Of a stretch of DNA of 64,000 bases, positions 1-11,761 are shown piece by piece. Within the stretch, counting starts at the first letter, position 1. Each line of letters opens with the position of its first letter. Position numbers and translations under genes: made by a program. The notes beneath the pieces were generated by a model that saw only the letters and a program-made list of their open reading frames with translations, was not told the DNA's origin and ran no database searches. Origin of the DNA: Tetragonia tetragonoides (lineage: Eukaryota > Streptophyta > Magnoliopsida > Caryophyllales > Aizoaceae); the NCBI GenBank assembly GCA_038025085.1, contig CM076152.1, forward strand, positions 33,235,501 through 33,299,500, read 5' to 3'.

Positions 1-209
1 GCCCAAACGCCTCCTGAATGATTAACGGGGTTGATAAACTCAAAGTTCGAGAATCCTAGTCTTTTGATAATTCGAGTGGAATTAGACGTGTTGGTAAGGG
101 TTTCTAGTAGAAACATAATATCTGGTTGTAAATGCTTGCGAAAGAAACAAACCTCACCCACGGCTTGTTCCTTTTTAGCTCCGTTAACATTCCAGCTAAG
201 AATCCGCAT
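1..209 (-). CDS. LINE ORF2, N-terminal endonuclease segment (partial)
   Basis: The reverse strand opens with ATG at 209-207 and stays open for 69 codons to the window edge. The protein begins MRILSWNVNGAKK and continues with PDIMFLLET. These match the first two conserved blocks of the APE-like endonuclease (SWN-x-NG and the LLET block holding the catalytic Glu) found at the start of plant LINE ORF2. The enzyme nicks target DNA for target-primed reverse transcription. The reverse transcriptase and RNase H domains would lie to the left of this window. No stop occurs in the visible part, so this ORF may be less decayed than ORF1. Confidence 0.85.
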   Translation of the reverse strand, partial: MRILSWNVNGAKKEQAVGEVCFFRKHLQPDIMFLLETLTNTSNSTRIIKRLGFSNFEFINPVNHSGGVW

Positions 210-758
210 TAAATAACAACTAATAAAAACAAAGGGCAACGAAATTGGGCCGAGAATGATGCTGCCACTAAAACGCATTAATATAGAGAGGCCTAGTCCA
301 AAATCCACAAAGTGTTCTAAAAACAGCCAAGTATGCTCAAAAATGTGATGTTTGGGCTCAGCCAAGTCCATCAAACCGCACCCAGGGCAGGCTTGAATGA
401 CGAGTAACATGTTGCAGTGGTAGTTCCAAAAACCAAATAACAAAAATTGCAAATAGAGATAGTCTAAACCCAATCCAATCCATAAATTAAGTAATACAGT
501 CCAAATTATACAAAAGCCCAGTTCCTTGAGCATTAGCAAACAGGAGGTCCAAATACAGGAACAGGGAGTAACAGACTGATAGAGCTTAACATAATTAAAA
601 CTAAAGGAAAAAACAATTAAAAACATAATCATCTTAATCATAGAAACTGATTGGAGGGTTGGCCCAAAAAAGATCATCATCGAGCTGGTCAGGCGTGGTT
701 GCCACTATCCTGCTTACCACTAGCTGCTGTATCACCATCATCAAATCTCTTCCTTCTC
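210..758 (-). other. LINE inter-ORF spacer
   Basis: This is about 550 bp between the ORF1 stop and the ORF2 start on the minus strand. No open frame of note was found. A plus-strand reading from 651 is only the antisense of the ORF1 tail. Confidence 0.6.
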
Positions 759-2206
759 TTAACAGTCATTAGAGAAGGAAGGCACCGCTTGATCCCCATC
801 CTCCCATTCCATACCATCATCATCAGCTCCATAATGGATCACAGGAGTGGAGGAGATGGCACCAGTACGCCCATTCAGAGGATCCAGTAAGGCAAGAGAT
901 GGTTGTGGAGGGGAGAGGACCCCTTCACGTATGGGACTGTACCCATCATCATCAGCAGAAGGGAGTAACCCACCAGCTGAAGCATCCTCCAGGATCTGAA
1001 AGAAATTGCTGGTGGTGCAATCATAAGGAGCAAGGGGAGCAGGGGGCATCACACTAGGCTCTGAACCAAGACCCTCAGAATTGCCACCATCACCATTGAC
1101 ATTATCAGTTCCACCAGGAGAAAAGGAAGATCTCAGCTTGTTCTTACCAAACCTACCAGGAGGAAATGCACGGGTTCTTCTTTGTGGAAGCACTGTAACC
1201 CATTCAGGTGGGTTATCAGTGCTATCCACCTCTGGGTTGGCAACAGCAACATGAGGTGAGAGAGTAGCTGCATTAAGTTGCTCAACAATGACCCTACAGC
1301 CATTGTGTTGTACCAATGCACAAGAATCTGTATCATGGTCAGCACTACCACAAAGAGAACAAACCACATGAAGCCCTTCATAGCATAGAGCAAAAGTCCT
1401 TGACAAACCATTCAGAAATTTCACTGTAATAGATGCTTTTAAAGGCTGAGAGATATCAAGATGCAAGCAAACACGAGCATATCTACCACGAAGTCTTAAT
1501 CTAGTGAAATTATCAAGCCTAATCAGAGTTCCCACAGGACTGAGCATTTTAGACAGTAAACTAGCAGACCACAGCTCAATGGGTAAACGAGGAATCCTCA
1601 CCCACTGGTCAATGAAATCAATTGTGCAATTATAGGGATCAAGAGCAGCTTCCCATTCTTTTAAAACCAAATTCAAACCTTGCACAAACCAGGGTCTTTG
1701 CATCCACACAAAATTTTTATCAGAACAAATAGCAAAGCTAATAAGCAACCACCCATTACCAAGTTCCACAAATGATACATCCCCTTTAACTTCATTCCAA
1801 TCCCTTCTAGTTTTAGTATGAATCACAGAGAGGGGCAAAAACCACCCCAAATCTTGGCATGCAGAGAAAAATTACTCATATCAGGTTCGTCAACCTCTGG
1901 TTCAGACCCAGTGGGATCTAAGAGGCCACCACCGTGAGGGAACTGGTCATTAGAACCAGGGAGAGATTTTGTGGTGGTAGAGGAAGAAGCAAGGTGATTT
2001 GTATGACCCACTCCACCTCGGAGGGCGGAACTAAAGGAGAGGGGGAGTTGGGAAACTCCATGATCTCGATCACCATCAGCAATTCCACTCGAGCCACCCA
2101 GAGAGAGGTTAATGGATGGAGTGAAATTAGAGGTAGTCGAATTGGGAAGTACAGAGGCTCCATTAGAATCAGAGGAGAGAGAAAGATTAAGGGGAATATG
2201 GCTCAT
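759..2206 (-). pseudogene. LINE ORF1: DUF4283 domain plus CCHC zinc knuckle, frameshifted
   Basis: This is the nucleic-acid-binding ORF1 protein of a plant LINE. The N-terminal part starts at ATG 2206 (MSHIPLNLSLSSDSN), is rich in Ser/Asn/Gly, and ends near HAKIWGG. The downstream part carries a DUF4283-like region (ELGNGWLLISFA, PWFVQGLNLVLKEW, WVRIPRLPIELW) and then a CX2CX4HX4C knuckle (CSLCGSADHDTDSC). It ends in an acidic, Pro-rich tail. The two parts lie in different frames and overlap near 1823-1850, where a GGGG run marks the likely one-base shift. A longer frame extends upstream of 2206 to 2668, but its sequence is hydrophobic and unlike coding sequence, so I take it as 5' UTR. DUF4283 proteins also occur as domesticated or gene-like copies, but the LINE ORF2 next door favours a transposon origin. 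Confidence 0.75.
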
Positions 2207-3180
2207 ATTGAGGTGAAGGCTGAGAGTATTTTGTGAACGAAGGTAGTGAGCTAACAAAAGCTCAGAGGGCTCCAATTTATAATGAATTTCCTTCCCAGAA
2301 AAAAACCCAAATGCAAGTATTATAATTAAAAACACAGATTGAGCCAAATAAAAGCAAGCCTGTCTAAAAGATCCCCCCATTTTCCAAAAAAACAACGCTA
2401 ATACAGACACGATTTTGGGGAAAAACAAATAGGCTAAAGGATAAACCCAATCAACGCAGAATGCAATTAACACGCATTCAAATTGCAGGTAAAAGAGAAA
2501 TCTGACATAAAATTGAATTAACAACTCACAGATTTCATCCACAAAGCAGTAATCATTGCAATAAATTGTAGCACTCCACTTCCAGATTGAGAAGACGAGG
2601 CGTTTTTGTGAGTAACAGCAGGCTCCAAGCAAGCAATTGCCAGCTTCATCAATACACCAAATTTCCAATGCCCAATAGCAATTGAGATAATAAACCAGTA
2701 CGCAACCCCAGCTCGCAGAACAACGACCAACAACCCGACAAATTAGAAACTGGAGAGAGGAGAAACGAAGAGTCCACTCCGAACCCTAGTTTGATTTTTG
2801 ATACATAATGACGTATTCAGGAAAAATAGGTCATAATTAGGACTAAAAAGCAAGGATCTACTACTTAATTTAGTAGGGCTATCAGAGATAAGGCTAATTA
2901 GAGAGTAATTATCACTGTTGAAGCTATAATTAATTTGGGTTTTTCGAGAAAAGCAACTAGAAAAGCAAACCCTAGCTTTGCAAATTTGGGGATCTAGGTT
3001 GAAGATTAGCTGAATAATGCTTGAATTAGGCGGGTAGGAGTCAGAGAAGAGAGATTGTACTGGAGAATTGCAGAAGAGAGAAGACGAAGGGATGATTTTG
3101 GGGCATAAAGGGGGCGGCGTGTCCGAAGGTTCAAGGGGGCATGAGAGAGCTAGGTTTCTTGGGAGCATTTTCTCTCTCGT
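2207..3180 (-). other. LINE 5' untranslated leader
   Basis: On the minus strand this stretch is C/T-rich, contains AAACCCTAG- and CTCTCTC-type motifs, and has no convincing reading frame. This is typical of the leader of plant LINEs. The 5' limit is my estimate from the change in composition near 3180. Confidence 0.45.
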
Positions 3181-4555
3181 GAGTGGCAGTCTATTATGCC
3201 TTTTCTGTTTTGGAGGGAAGGAATATCGCTTATCTCTAATTGTTCATTTTTTTAAAAAAAAATTAATCCCAAATTGTTTAAAAAAGGAAATAGAATCATA
3301 ATAGTCAAGTCTAGTAACTTAAGTCAAAAGAGGGTAAATTAGTAAACTTACAACAATTGAGGGGTAAAAAAGGAAAAATAATAAGAAGGAACGGGCCATC
3401 TACGTAAACTGGGACGGCCATAACGACACTCATTTCATCCAATAAACATCCATTCAACACGTCATTTACCCAATCAGAACACGACACGTATTCATTTACT
3501 TTTAGTTTCGAATTATTTTAGTGGTCATCTTTGACTCTCCGACACCGCACGTGGCGGCGATGATGCTGTGATATTTATGTTAGTGGAGAGAGGCTGAGGG
3601 GTACTGGAGCCAATTTCCCATTTTGGAGGGGTACTTTTTGAAATTTTAAAAAATAATTGGGACCCACTTGCAATGTCTTGCCTCATTACTATATGGGCCC
3701 TACCCATGTTCCCCTAATTAGTGGGTACAATGGACCTTTAGCAATTTTTAGCTACTACCGACGACCCTTGATGCTAACGTGATTGTCACGTGCTTTTGAT
3801 CTCATGTTGTTATATTTTTAGTATTTGTTTTTCTTGGCAAGATTCTTACGTTGATTTGATTTTAATATCAAATTAGTTTTTGATCCAATCATACGTTGTT
3901 GTGACAATTTTGTTCTTTTGTTTTTTCGGGTGGGGTCAAAAAGGCTCCAAGTTAGTGAGTTGAATTAGAAGGATTGCCAATTTGTCACACTACACATTAT
4001 TGCTACTCGATGAGGATTTTCTGATATTCCTTCAAAAATTATAGAGGTATATTACTCTAAATCTTATTATAAAATTGGTGTCTTTTCTTTTTCAACCATT
4101 GAATTATATGGGAGTTTGGATGTTTAGAGGAGAAAGATAGAGAAAAAACAAGAATTGCCTCCACTATAACGACAACAGAGGATCTGAACTCTACTCGCTC
4201 ATATCAACTCTCCTATTTTCACAATATATCAGACATATTTTGATTTTTGATTGAACAAACAATGTAAGACCATGATTTTTCACCTGAATAACATTAAAGT
4301 AGATATATTTTCTAGTTGATCTTCATCCATTTTTAACACATTAAAATCTTCTAATATTTGGTTTAGACTATGTTTGGTGAAGTTAACTATTTTGCTAGTT
4401 GGTAAGCTAGAAAAAATTTACTTGAATAATAGTTGAAAGTTGATATGAAACTCTCATAAAACTTAGTTGTTTTTGCTAGTTAAGGTTAATATATGAGTAG
4501 TTTTTTTAAAACTAGTTTTAGGTAAAGATGAAAGTTGAGAATAATTTGAGCATTG
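3181..4555. other. Gene-free stretch
   Basis: The sequence is AT-rich intergenic DNA with no supported gene. A weak element-like terminus (CTATGTTTGGTGAAGTT) lies near 4372. A loosely inverted partner lies near 5380-5402 (AACTTTCCCAAACATAGCC), but no target duplication could be found. Confidence 0.5.
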
Positions 4556-4611
4556 TTTGGTAGATAAGATTTGAAAAACTACGTTTGGTAGATGAGACTT
4601 GAAAAACTACA
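4556..4611. repeat. 28-bp tandem duplication
   Basis: There are two adjacent copies of a 28-base unit beginning TTTGGTAGAT. Unit 1 is 4556-4583 and unit 2 is 4584-4611, with only a few differences. It lies inside the AT-rich, possibly transposon-derived stretch. Confidence 0.8.
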
Positions 4612-4865
4612 TAAAAGATAAAAGTTGTAGCTAAAAAACAAAAAACTAACTAAAATTGACAAACATACATTTACATCTATACATCATCATGAATATATAG
4701 TGGAATAAAAATTTACTATTTATTACGTGAATTGATTTGAGCTTAAATTTAGTGAAGTAAGTGGATTTAAGAAACTCTAATTTCAATAAATAAATAAAAA
4801 GAATAAAATTTTGACTAAAAAATGCTTAGAAAATACTAATTACTGTTATAATGGAGAGAGCAAAT

Positions 4866-4867
<2 letters not shown>

Positions 4868-4941
<74 letters not shown>
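4868..4941. repeat. (AT)n microsatellite
   Basis: This is an uninterrupted AT dinucleotide run of about 37 units. Open frames across it (Tyr/Ile repeats) are artefacts. Confidence 0.97.
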
Positions 4942-4944
<3 letters not shown>

Positions 4945-6311
4945 CAAGGAACAAAAAGAATAAGAATAATTTTATGGGAATTGAGGTGCGCCCTATATCA
5001 TAGAACACGAATAAAGTAAAATTGAAAAAGGTTCTAAATTACAAAACAAATGGAGTATCTTTTTCTTACTTATCTATCAAATTGTGCAATGATCCACTTT
5101 TCAACTAGTTTGTATTGTACAAAACTTGTTTTGTAGGTCTTCCTCCTAAAAAAAACATATTCATTGAACATTTTTCGGAAGTTACAAGTCGATTTAAGAT
5201 TAGTGAGTGAAAATTTTAAATTATGCATGGAATGACCCTAACGAGCTGACCGTGTTTGTTTTTAGTATAATAGGTTTTAAGCTAGTACATTTACAAAAGT
5301 AGAAATTAAGAAGTTCTTGGGACTTATGACTATCTTCTAATTTGTCATTAACTACCCCAAATTTATAAGCTTTGTAAAAAAAACTTTCCCAAACATAGCC
5401 AACACCTTTGATAACTTCCCGAAATAATTGACATCAACATTTGAGCAATTGACACTAAAAAAAGCGCTTGTATGTGTACTGTAAGTGTGTGTGTTTGCGC
5501 CTCACCAAACACACACACACATAATTCCGTTCTCTTCATTGAAGTAATATGTTGTGAGAATTGTGAATGATTTATAAGTTTCTATACACTTCGATCTACT
5601 AAGAAATAATGCATTCATGTTATAAACTTACGCGAATATCTGTACTTTTACCCAATTGGGGGGTTTCTCACCTTAGTGTGGATTATGTCAAGACACAATT
5701 GGGTTGACTGATTACAATAGGTACCAAAGCAATCCTCCGCCCGTGGGTTACGTACGTGAATTGGCCAACATCCTATCAATGCAAGGGTAAATTTTGGCCA
5801 AGATAAGTGCCCGAGGCGCAACAAGACGTTACATTTTTCGATAGGATATAATAAAAAAGGGCGTAATAAGTGAATAGCGATTGAGACACTCTCTACTACA
5901 TCATGTTTGGATTCTCGTGTTCAACAGCGAATATATCAGATTAACTGAATAATCAGTGCAAGCACTGACCCCATCAATGTACACCAACAAGAGACTAGTA
6001 TAGTACCTAGAAGCCAGCCGACACAAAAAATAAGGGAAATAGGTTTTGAAACCATGACTTTGTCTTAACAAACTACTTAGGAGTGAATTTGAAACCAATA
6101 AACCACCACCTTTGTTGGTGACGTTCCATTTTTCACTTGAAAAGTTTGTTACTGGAGAACACTGGAATATTGATGGTACAAAAGATCTATAGTATTATTT
6201 GAGAGTATTTTCCACAATAAGTGAGGTCAATTATTTTTTAATAAAGAAAACAGAGAATATATAATGATCATGGGTCCACAATTGCGCACAGCCGGGGGAT
6301 TCATGTCATGT
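4942..6311. other. Gene-free stretch
   Basis: No supported gene was found. A short inverted GTGTGTGTG / CACACACAC pair lies around 5486-5520. The rest is AT-rich intergenic sequence. Confidence 0.5.
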
Positions 6312-6811
6312 GGTGCATGCAGGGGCGGAGCTAGGGGATCAGTGGAGGCCGTGGTCCCCCTATAACTTAGAAAACTAATAAATATTATGTGTTGTAAATG
6401 AGAAGCATTCATCAAACAGTGTTCAGTGGAGCGAGAATGATTCCCAAAAGCACACTAAAGTCTACACAGGTGCCGGATCAAGCCCCATCAACATTTTGTA
6501 TTTTCATGTTTTCTTTTTTTGGTTTTAATGCAAATGAAATCTATATTTTTCCCTTGGTTCATTAATGAAGTTTTACGTTTACTTCACGTTTTTTTTTGGT
6601 TCTTTTTGTCCTACTTTCATATTGATTTTAAGTTTTATTACCTTCTCTCTTGTTTTTTTCCCTTAGCCTTTCCAGTTTTGTTGCCTTTTGATTGCATGTA
6701 GCTTTGTGTTTATTTCTTCTTAATCTTACTTTCTTTTTAAATTTCCATATATTCTTTTGGATCTACATTAATTTCTTTGCATTCTTTTCCTTTATAATTT
6801 ATTGTAGTTAC

Positions 6812-6967
6812 TATAAAATAATAGAATGCGTGATTATTATTGATATAATCGATCCCTATTTATAGGTACAAGAGTCCTAATGTTATGAAAACTGTAGATT
6901 ACACAATCTATATAATATATGCTAATCTAGAATATTCCTAAGTTCTACTAGATAATATTCCCTAACA
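6812..6967 (-). repeat. 3' LTR of the nested TRIM-like element
   Basis: This is the left-hand copy of the direct repeat, ending CCCTAACA on the plus strand. It differs from the right copy at only a few positions. Confidence 0.82.
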
Positions 6968-7785
6968 CTCCCCCGTAATCGTAGCAGTAGATGAACTAAT
7001 GCTACGATTGGAGCTTACAAAAGATATAATTGTAAAACACTAAGAGTAAATATATGAAAATCTTGTAACGCAACCAAGCATGAATAATAATTATTGTAGC
7101 CGTCATGAAGCTCTCATGTTGTCGTTGGAGCTTGTACTCATTGTTGCATAGCCAACCAGGAGAGAGAAGAGTGGTTCGGCAGCTGAAGCAAAACAGGGCA
7201 CTTGGAGAAAGAAGGCCCATGTGAGACTGGCGACCGATGTGTGGCAGAAGGACTACAATAGACTCAAAGATAGAGGAAGATAGATAGATAGAGAAGACTA
7301 CTTGGTTGCTGCCGTGAGGCCATGAGAGAGAGAGGGGAAGAGGGAGAAGGAGAAGGCAATTCACGGCAAAAAACCCAAGGTAGGAGTAGGCTACCACAAC
7401 ACACACAACGGATCACCGGATTGCACTTGACAACACTGGAGAAGATGAGACAGAGGCTTATGGGAGAGGATGAGTTATATGGGGATAATTATCACCATAT
7501 GCTTGGATGAACAAGATTCATAATCACAAGCAAATCTGCTAGAACCATATGCTACAACCTAACGTTGGCAGATCGAGATAGAAATTGGAAAAGCAAAAAG
7601 TATGAACCTTTAATTATATAAAAGTGGAATATTAAAGTGGAATTAAGGAGCAAGGTTGAAGCACTACCGTGGGATGATGATCAATGGTGAAAGAAAATTG
7701 GTCCGGTGACGGACAATTTGTCCGCCACCGGCGAAGCGAAAGTTAGAGTTTTTAGGCTATCAGGAAAGTAGCCGCTCTGATAACA

Positions 7786-7942
7786 TGTAAAATAATAGAA
7801 TGCGTGATTATTATTGATATAATCGATCCCTATTTATAAGTACAAGAGTCCTAATGTTATGAAAACTGTAAATTACACAATCTATATAATATTATGCTAA
7901 TCTAGAATATTCCTAAGTTCTACTAAATAATATTCCCTAATA
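7786..7942 (-). repeat. 5' LTR of the nested TRIM-like element
   Basis: This is the right-hand copy of the direct repeat, starting TGTAAAATAATAG on the plus strand and adjoining the primer-binding site at 7774-7785. Confidence 0.82.
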
Positions 7943-8191
7943 ATTACAAACACTTTTCTAATTCTAATATCTACATAACTAATAACCTTTCGTAAAGTTT
8001 GTGTGACTTAAGTTAAGCAATGAATCTTGACGTAAAATATCATTTTTATGATTATGCTTGCATTAATATAGAGATGCCTATTAGATCATGAATTTTATGA
8101 CCAAATTCTTGAATAAGATTTGGTCCCCCTATAAAAATTTTCTAGCTCCGTCACTGGGTGCATGTAATGTCGCTTATCTGATATTTTCTTG

Positions 8192-8372
8192 GCTACTCAT
8201 ACAGTGGGTGTAATATACACCCTATTGTCTAGTGTCTATCTCTCTCCTCTCTCTTGGAGCCTCTTGGATTTCATGTGGGTAGTATGGGTATGTGGGGTCT
8301 AAAGGAGAGGAGAGAGATAGACACAAAAAAAGGGGACAATGGGGTGTATATTACAATGGTGGTATGGGTAGC
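8192..8372. mobile_element. Foldback MITE with long terminal inverted repeats
   Basis: The outer bases GCTACTCATAC (left) and GCTACCCATAC (right, read inward) begin inverted arms of about 60-70 bp. Each arm contains GTAATATACACCC and GTGTCTATCTCTCTCC. The loop is only about 50 bp. The flanks TTTCTTG and TTTGTTG look like a 7-bp duplication with one mismatch. The superfamily is not certain. Confidence 0.7.
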
Positions 8373-8545
8373 TTTGTTGGATCAGTCAGTCTCTTAAGAG
8401 GCGGACTTTTCATATAGCGCGGAAGAAAAGTGGGCCCGCGCGCGTGTATACTGTTCGCGTGTGATCAGCGCGCCTGTTTTCTCAAAAGCGGAATTTCGGT
8501 CTGTTATCGTACAAATAATTAATACAATCACCTTATTAACAGAAA

Positions 8546-8612
8546 GCTTGGTAGAGCTCAGTGGTTGGCACCTCTTTAGTCTTCCCTTCTTTCCTGCGTT
8601 CAAATCCCATTA
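8546..8612 (+). repeat. tRNA-derived SINE head (remnant)
   Basis: An A-box-like GGTAGAGCTCAGTGGTTGG is followed about 35 bases later by a B-box-like GCGTTCAAATCCC. The spacing fits a pol III promoter, but it does not fold as an intact tRNA. I could not fix its 3' end or a target duplication. Confidence 0.45.
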
Positions 8613-9311
8613 GCGTAATAATTTTGCTGCATGTACACTTCTCTTTTTAATATATATTTTTTCTATTTTCAATGAGATTTTTATTCTCTTTTTCGTTGAA
8701 ATACAACATTTTTATCACGATATCACAGCTCTTTATGTATCATTATTTTTCTTGTCAAGACTTTTCTACTTTAGGTGTCAATTTATTTTATCGTAGTGTC
8801 ACTTTGTTGCTTATAGTGTTGGTTTATATTGATTTAGTTTCACTTTTATGTCTGTGATTTCATTATGGGTCTCTTTCATTATAGTGTCACTTAATTATAT
8901 TCACTTAATTTAGAGAATATACATTTCAATTGTGGATGAAAATGGACAAAAGTTGCAGATCTGAAAATTGAAAGAGGAGAAACAGAGGAGAGTCAGAGAC
9001 AGAATTGATTGGGCTTGAAGCTTGAGAGAGCATACAGAGATTTTGAGGAGAGAGAAAGTGGGGGGAGGAGGGGTTCCATTGGGTTTGACACTTGAGATGG
9101 ACTGAATGGGAAGAGAGAGAGGGGGTACGTAAAGGAAGTGAGTAGACGGAGGGGAGTTGGGACTGAGTAAGAAAAAAGCCGTGCGCGTGACTTTCTTTAG
9201 CGCGTGTAAAAGGCACCCTATAGTATAGGGCCGCCACATATAAGTATTTGCGTTGTTGGATATTTTCTCGTAAACTCGTGAAATTATTGGCATGTTTTCT
9301 CATGCATGATA

Positions 9312-9843
9312 CAGGGCCGTAGATGAGGGCGTGCGAGCTGCACGACCACACAGGGCCCAACACAATGGGGGCCCAAAGCAGAAAACATATTTGTTATATA
9401 TAGTAAATTGTGTGAGTTAGACACATATTTTAGTATTTGGTTCAGTGGTTTGAAGTGTTCACCACAATGTGTTGTGGCTTAACTACCCAAGATCGAATTT
9501 GTTAGCGATCAAAATTCCTATTTTGATATTAATTTTTTCCTTGTCCTAGTTATGTGTACTATAGTTGCGTTAACTTTTTAAATTTTGTTGTGTTTTAAGG
9601 TAAACACTAAAGAATGCAGTAGCAATAACATATAACTCTCTTTTCTATTTTATTTTTTATTTTATTTTTTGTTTTTGAGAATTTCGTTCAAAGTATATTG
9701 AGTTGAACATATAACATTATTATCATTTCTCCTTTGCTTTTTTTTCTTGTGAAACATTCGGGCTTTTAAAGTATTAGGATCGAAGATGAGGGCCTAATAA
9801 CTTATTTTAGCACAGGACCCCCAATAACTCAGGGACGGTCCTG
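9312..9843. mobile_element. hAT-type MITE
   Basis: The termini are CAGGGCCGT (left) and CAGGACCGT (right, read inward). The flanks share CATGATA, extended to GCATGATA at 9304-9311 and 9843-9850 if the last G belongs to the duplication. This is an 8-bp hAT-type duplication with one ambiguous base. The 530-bp interior has no coding capacity. It includes a tRNA-like patch (TGGTTCAGTGGTTTGA ... AGATCGAATTTG, 9440-9500). Confidence 0.78.
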
Positions 9844-11160
9844 CATGATAGAGTCCACGTACCACAATAACTGATATTCCAATATATACTAAAATCTATA
9901 TATAAATATAATTCATTTAGTTACTATTGCTCAATAATATAACAGCAGCTAAATAATTATCTCCCCAAAATCAGATCGACAACTATATATTAAAGAATGA
10001 ATTCAGATACTGTCGGTGGCGAGTGGCGACATAATAATACCTTAATAAGTATAATTTAATGAGTGGAAAAGAAAGAAGTGGGATGTCCTACATTTTAAAA
10101 TCTGTTCATGTTTATGTTTCTTGCACCGTCATCTCCAGGCTAGGGACAGAACTTTCTTAGTACGGGAGTGATTTTTGTCCCCCGCCCATTTTCTAAATTA
10201 TTAAATAAACATATAAGATGATATGTATAAAATACGTACATAAAAAGTACTTTGACATAGTGATAAATAAGTTTTCTAGCAACTAAGAAGCCAAGGTTTT
10301 AAATCTTTGGCCCCTTTAATTTTTTGCTCCAAATTCCATCTTATAATCTGTACCGTTCAAATTTTATTAGTTTATGTCCAACAAAAGACCACCTTCAACC
10401 TCAAGTATATCAGCAGAGTGAAAAAAAAATAATCTATCACAACTCACAAGAAAATAGAAAAGAAGAAGAACAAAACAAGATATATAAGAGTTTTTCTGTA
10501 TGATGCGGTGTAAATGCCATAAAATTTCAAATTTTCCTAATATGGCTTAAAATTTTCGATATTACCTTCTCCCAATGGCCAATAATATAAGGGGCCATAT
10601 TTAAATCCATAAAGAATGCCTGATTGTTTAGTGAAATTACTTATAAATTATTTTCAATCCTCACATTTTTGATATGGGACATGAGATGTTACAACGAAAG
10701 ACTGAAATATTATCATCTCATACGAGATATTCTCAATTACCCCATGGGTGTAACAAGGTGTAAACCATTGAACATGACCTTTGTTTCTGCTACTGCTACT
10801 CCCCGACCAATTTTTTCAAAATTACATGACACACAAACCAGTGGTTGTCCATTCTCCAAACTCGTCCCTACAAACAATGCCATTGCTAGCTCCACTCTCA
10901 TCAATCAAGGTTGGTATACCGCAATTTTTTACATGCTCTCAAGAACATATACTCTTCATTAACTTTTTAATGCCTAGCTCAAAAAAATAAGGTTCACTAC
11001 ACTTTTTATTATGAGTGTAGTAAGATGAAACTGAGAGTAGGTTTGAATTGTTGATGTTGTCAAAGTATAATTGACATAGTTGTCACTTAATTAGTAAGAC
11101 TTAGGACGAAGCTCAATTATTCTTAATGAATTCTTTTAATATAATGGAGATGATTAGGGA
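9844..11160. other. Gene-free stretch
   Basis: No supported gene was found. A 112-codon frame at 10624-10962 has no recognisable domain and lies in AT-rich DNA. The GATATGGGACATGAGATG motif near 10670 resembles LTR-remnant sequence. Confidence 0.45.
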
Positions 11161-11712
11161 TAGTAATGGGGTAGGACGGGGGTGGATATAGGTATATTAC
11201 ATCCATACTCATACCCATTTAACCTGGTTAAGGTTAATCCGCCACGCCCCATCCCTACTATGGGTAAGATTTCCAGAATCATCCCCACCCACTTGGGTAT
11301 GAGATGGGAACCACACCCGCCCCAATTACCAAGCGGGCATCCATATCCACCTAATATCCGCCCTAAACTCACATGGTACCCGCCATAAATTCACATGATA
11401 CCCAACAAAAAGCAATTACGGTATATTTAACAAACAAACCCAATAAACATGCAAATTGTGTCACTATTACAAACATGAAAACTATAAGCATTTGAATAAA
11501 TTGTGTCAATACATTTTATATTTAGAATATTTACACTTTTATATTTAGGTGGGTACGAGGCGGGTATCCAATTGGGGAGCAATACAAACTATTCCCGCCC
11601 TATTCCCATGGCGGTTTGCCTTTTCAAAATCATCCCCACCTAACACTCTCCCATCCCCGCCCCAACTGGAGCGGATGCGGGGTAGAACCCACTTGTACCT
11701 GCCCCACTGCTA
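11161..11712. mobile_element. G/C-rich-ended MITE
   Basis: The left end TAGTAATGGGGTAGG and the right end, read inward, TAGCAGTGGGGCAGG form imperfect inverted repeats. The subterminal sequence is rich in GGGTGGAT / CCCCGCCC motifs around an AT-rich centre. No clear target duplication was found, so the limits are approximate. Confidence 0.55.
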
Positions 11713-11761
11713 AATGTGGTGCTTGTGTGGCAATATCAACATGTCACTATAAACAGCATGT

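Larger units (their letters stand above)
1..3180 (-). mobile_element. LINE (L1-type non-LTR retrotransposon), 3' part beyond the left edge
   Basis: Read on the minus strand, this stretch has the order of a plant L1 element. A pyrimidine-rich leader starts at about 3180. It is followed by ORF1 with a DUF4283-like domain and a CCHC knuckle (2206-759), a roughly 550 bp spacer, and the N-terminus of an APE-type endonuclease ORF2 (209-1) that runs off the window. The 5' boundary is approximate because the 3' end, poly(A) and target duplication are outside the window. ORF1 is broken by a frameshift, so this copy is probably not autonomous. Confidence 0.8.
6812..7942 (-). mobile_element. TRIM-like non-autonomous LTR retrotransposon nested in the hAT element
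   Basis: Two near-identical direct repeats of about 156 bp (6812-6967 and 7786-7942) enclose roughly 820 bp without coding capacity. The ideal termini are TG...CA, and one copy at each end carries a point change. The 12 bases left of the right LTR, read on the minus strand, are TGTTATCAGAGC. This is one base from the initiator tRNA-Met primer site and sets the orientation. A purine tract (CGGGGGAGTG on the minus strand) abuts the other LTR. The flanks are GTTAC (6807-6811) and ATTAC (7943-7947), an imperfect 5-bp duplication. Confidence 0.82.
6320..8156. mobile_element. hAT-type element, non-autonomous, interrupted by a nested LTR element
   Basis: The left end reads CAGGGGCGGAGCTAG and the right end, read inward, reads CAGTGACGGAGCTAG, so the termini are inverted repeats. 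The element is flanked by a perfect 8-bp duplication GGTGCATG at 6312-6319 and 8157-8164. An 8-bp duplication with CAG-type termini fits the hAT superfamily. Removing the nested insertion (6812-7942 plus one 5-bp duplication) leaves roughly 700 bp with no transposase, so this is a deletion derivative moved in trans. Confidence 0.85.

Noticed and set aside
4826..5008. 60-codon minus frame with Tyr/Ile repeats
   Set aside because: It is a translation of the AT microsatellite.
4369..5402. Possible 1-kb element with CTATGTTTGG ends
   Set aside because: The ends match only loosely and no target duplication was found.
10624..10990. Overlapping plus frames of 112 and 69 codons
   Set aside because: No domain, signal or coding bias was recognised, and the two frames overlap in AT-rich DNA.
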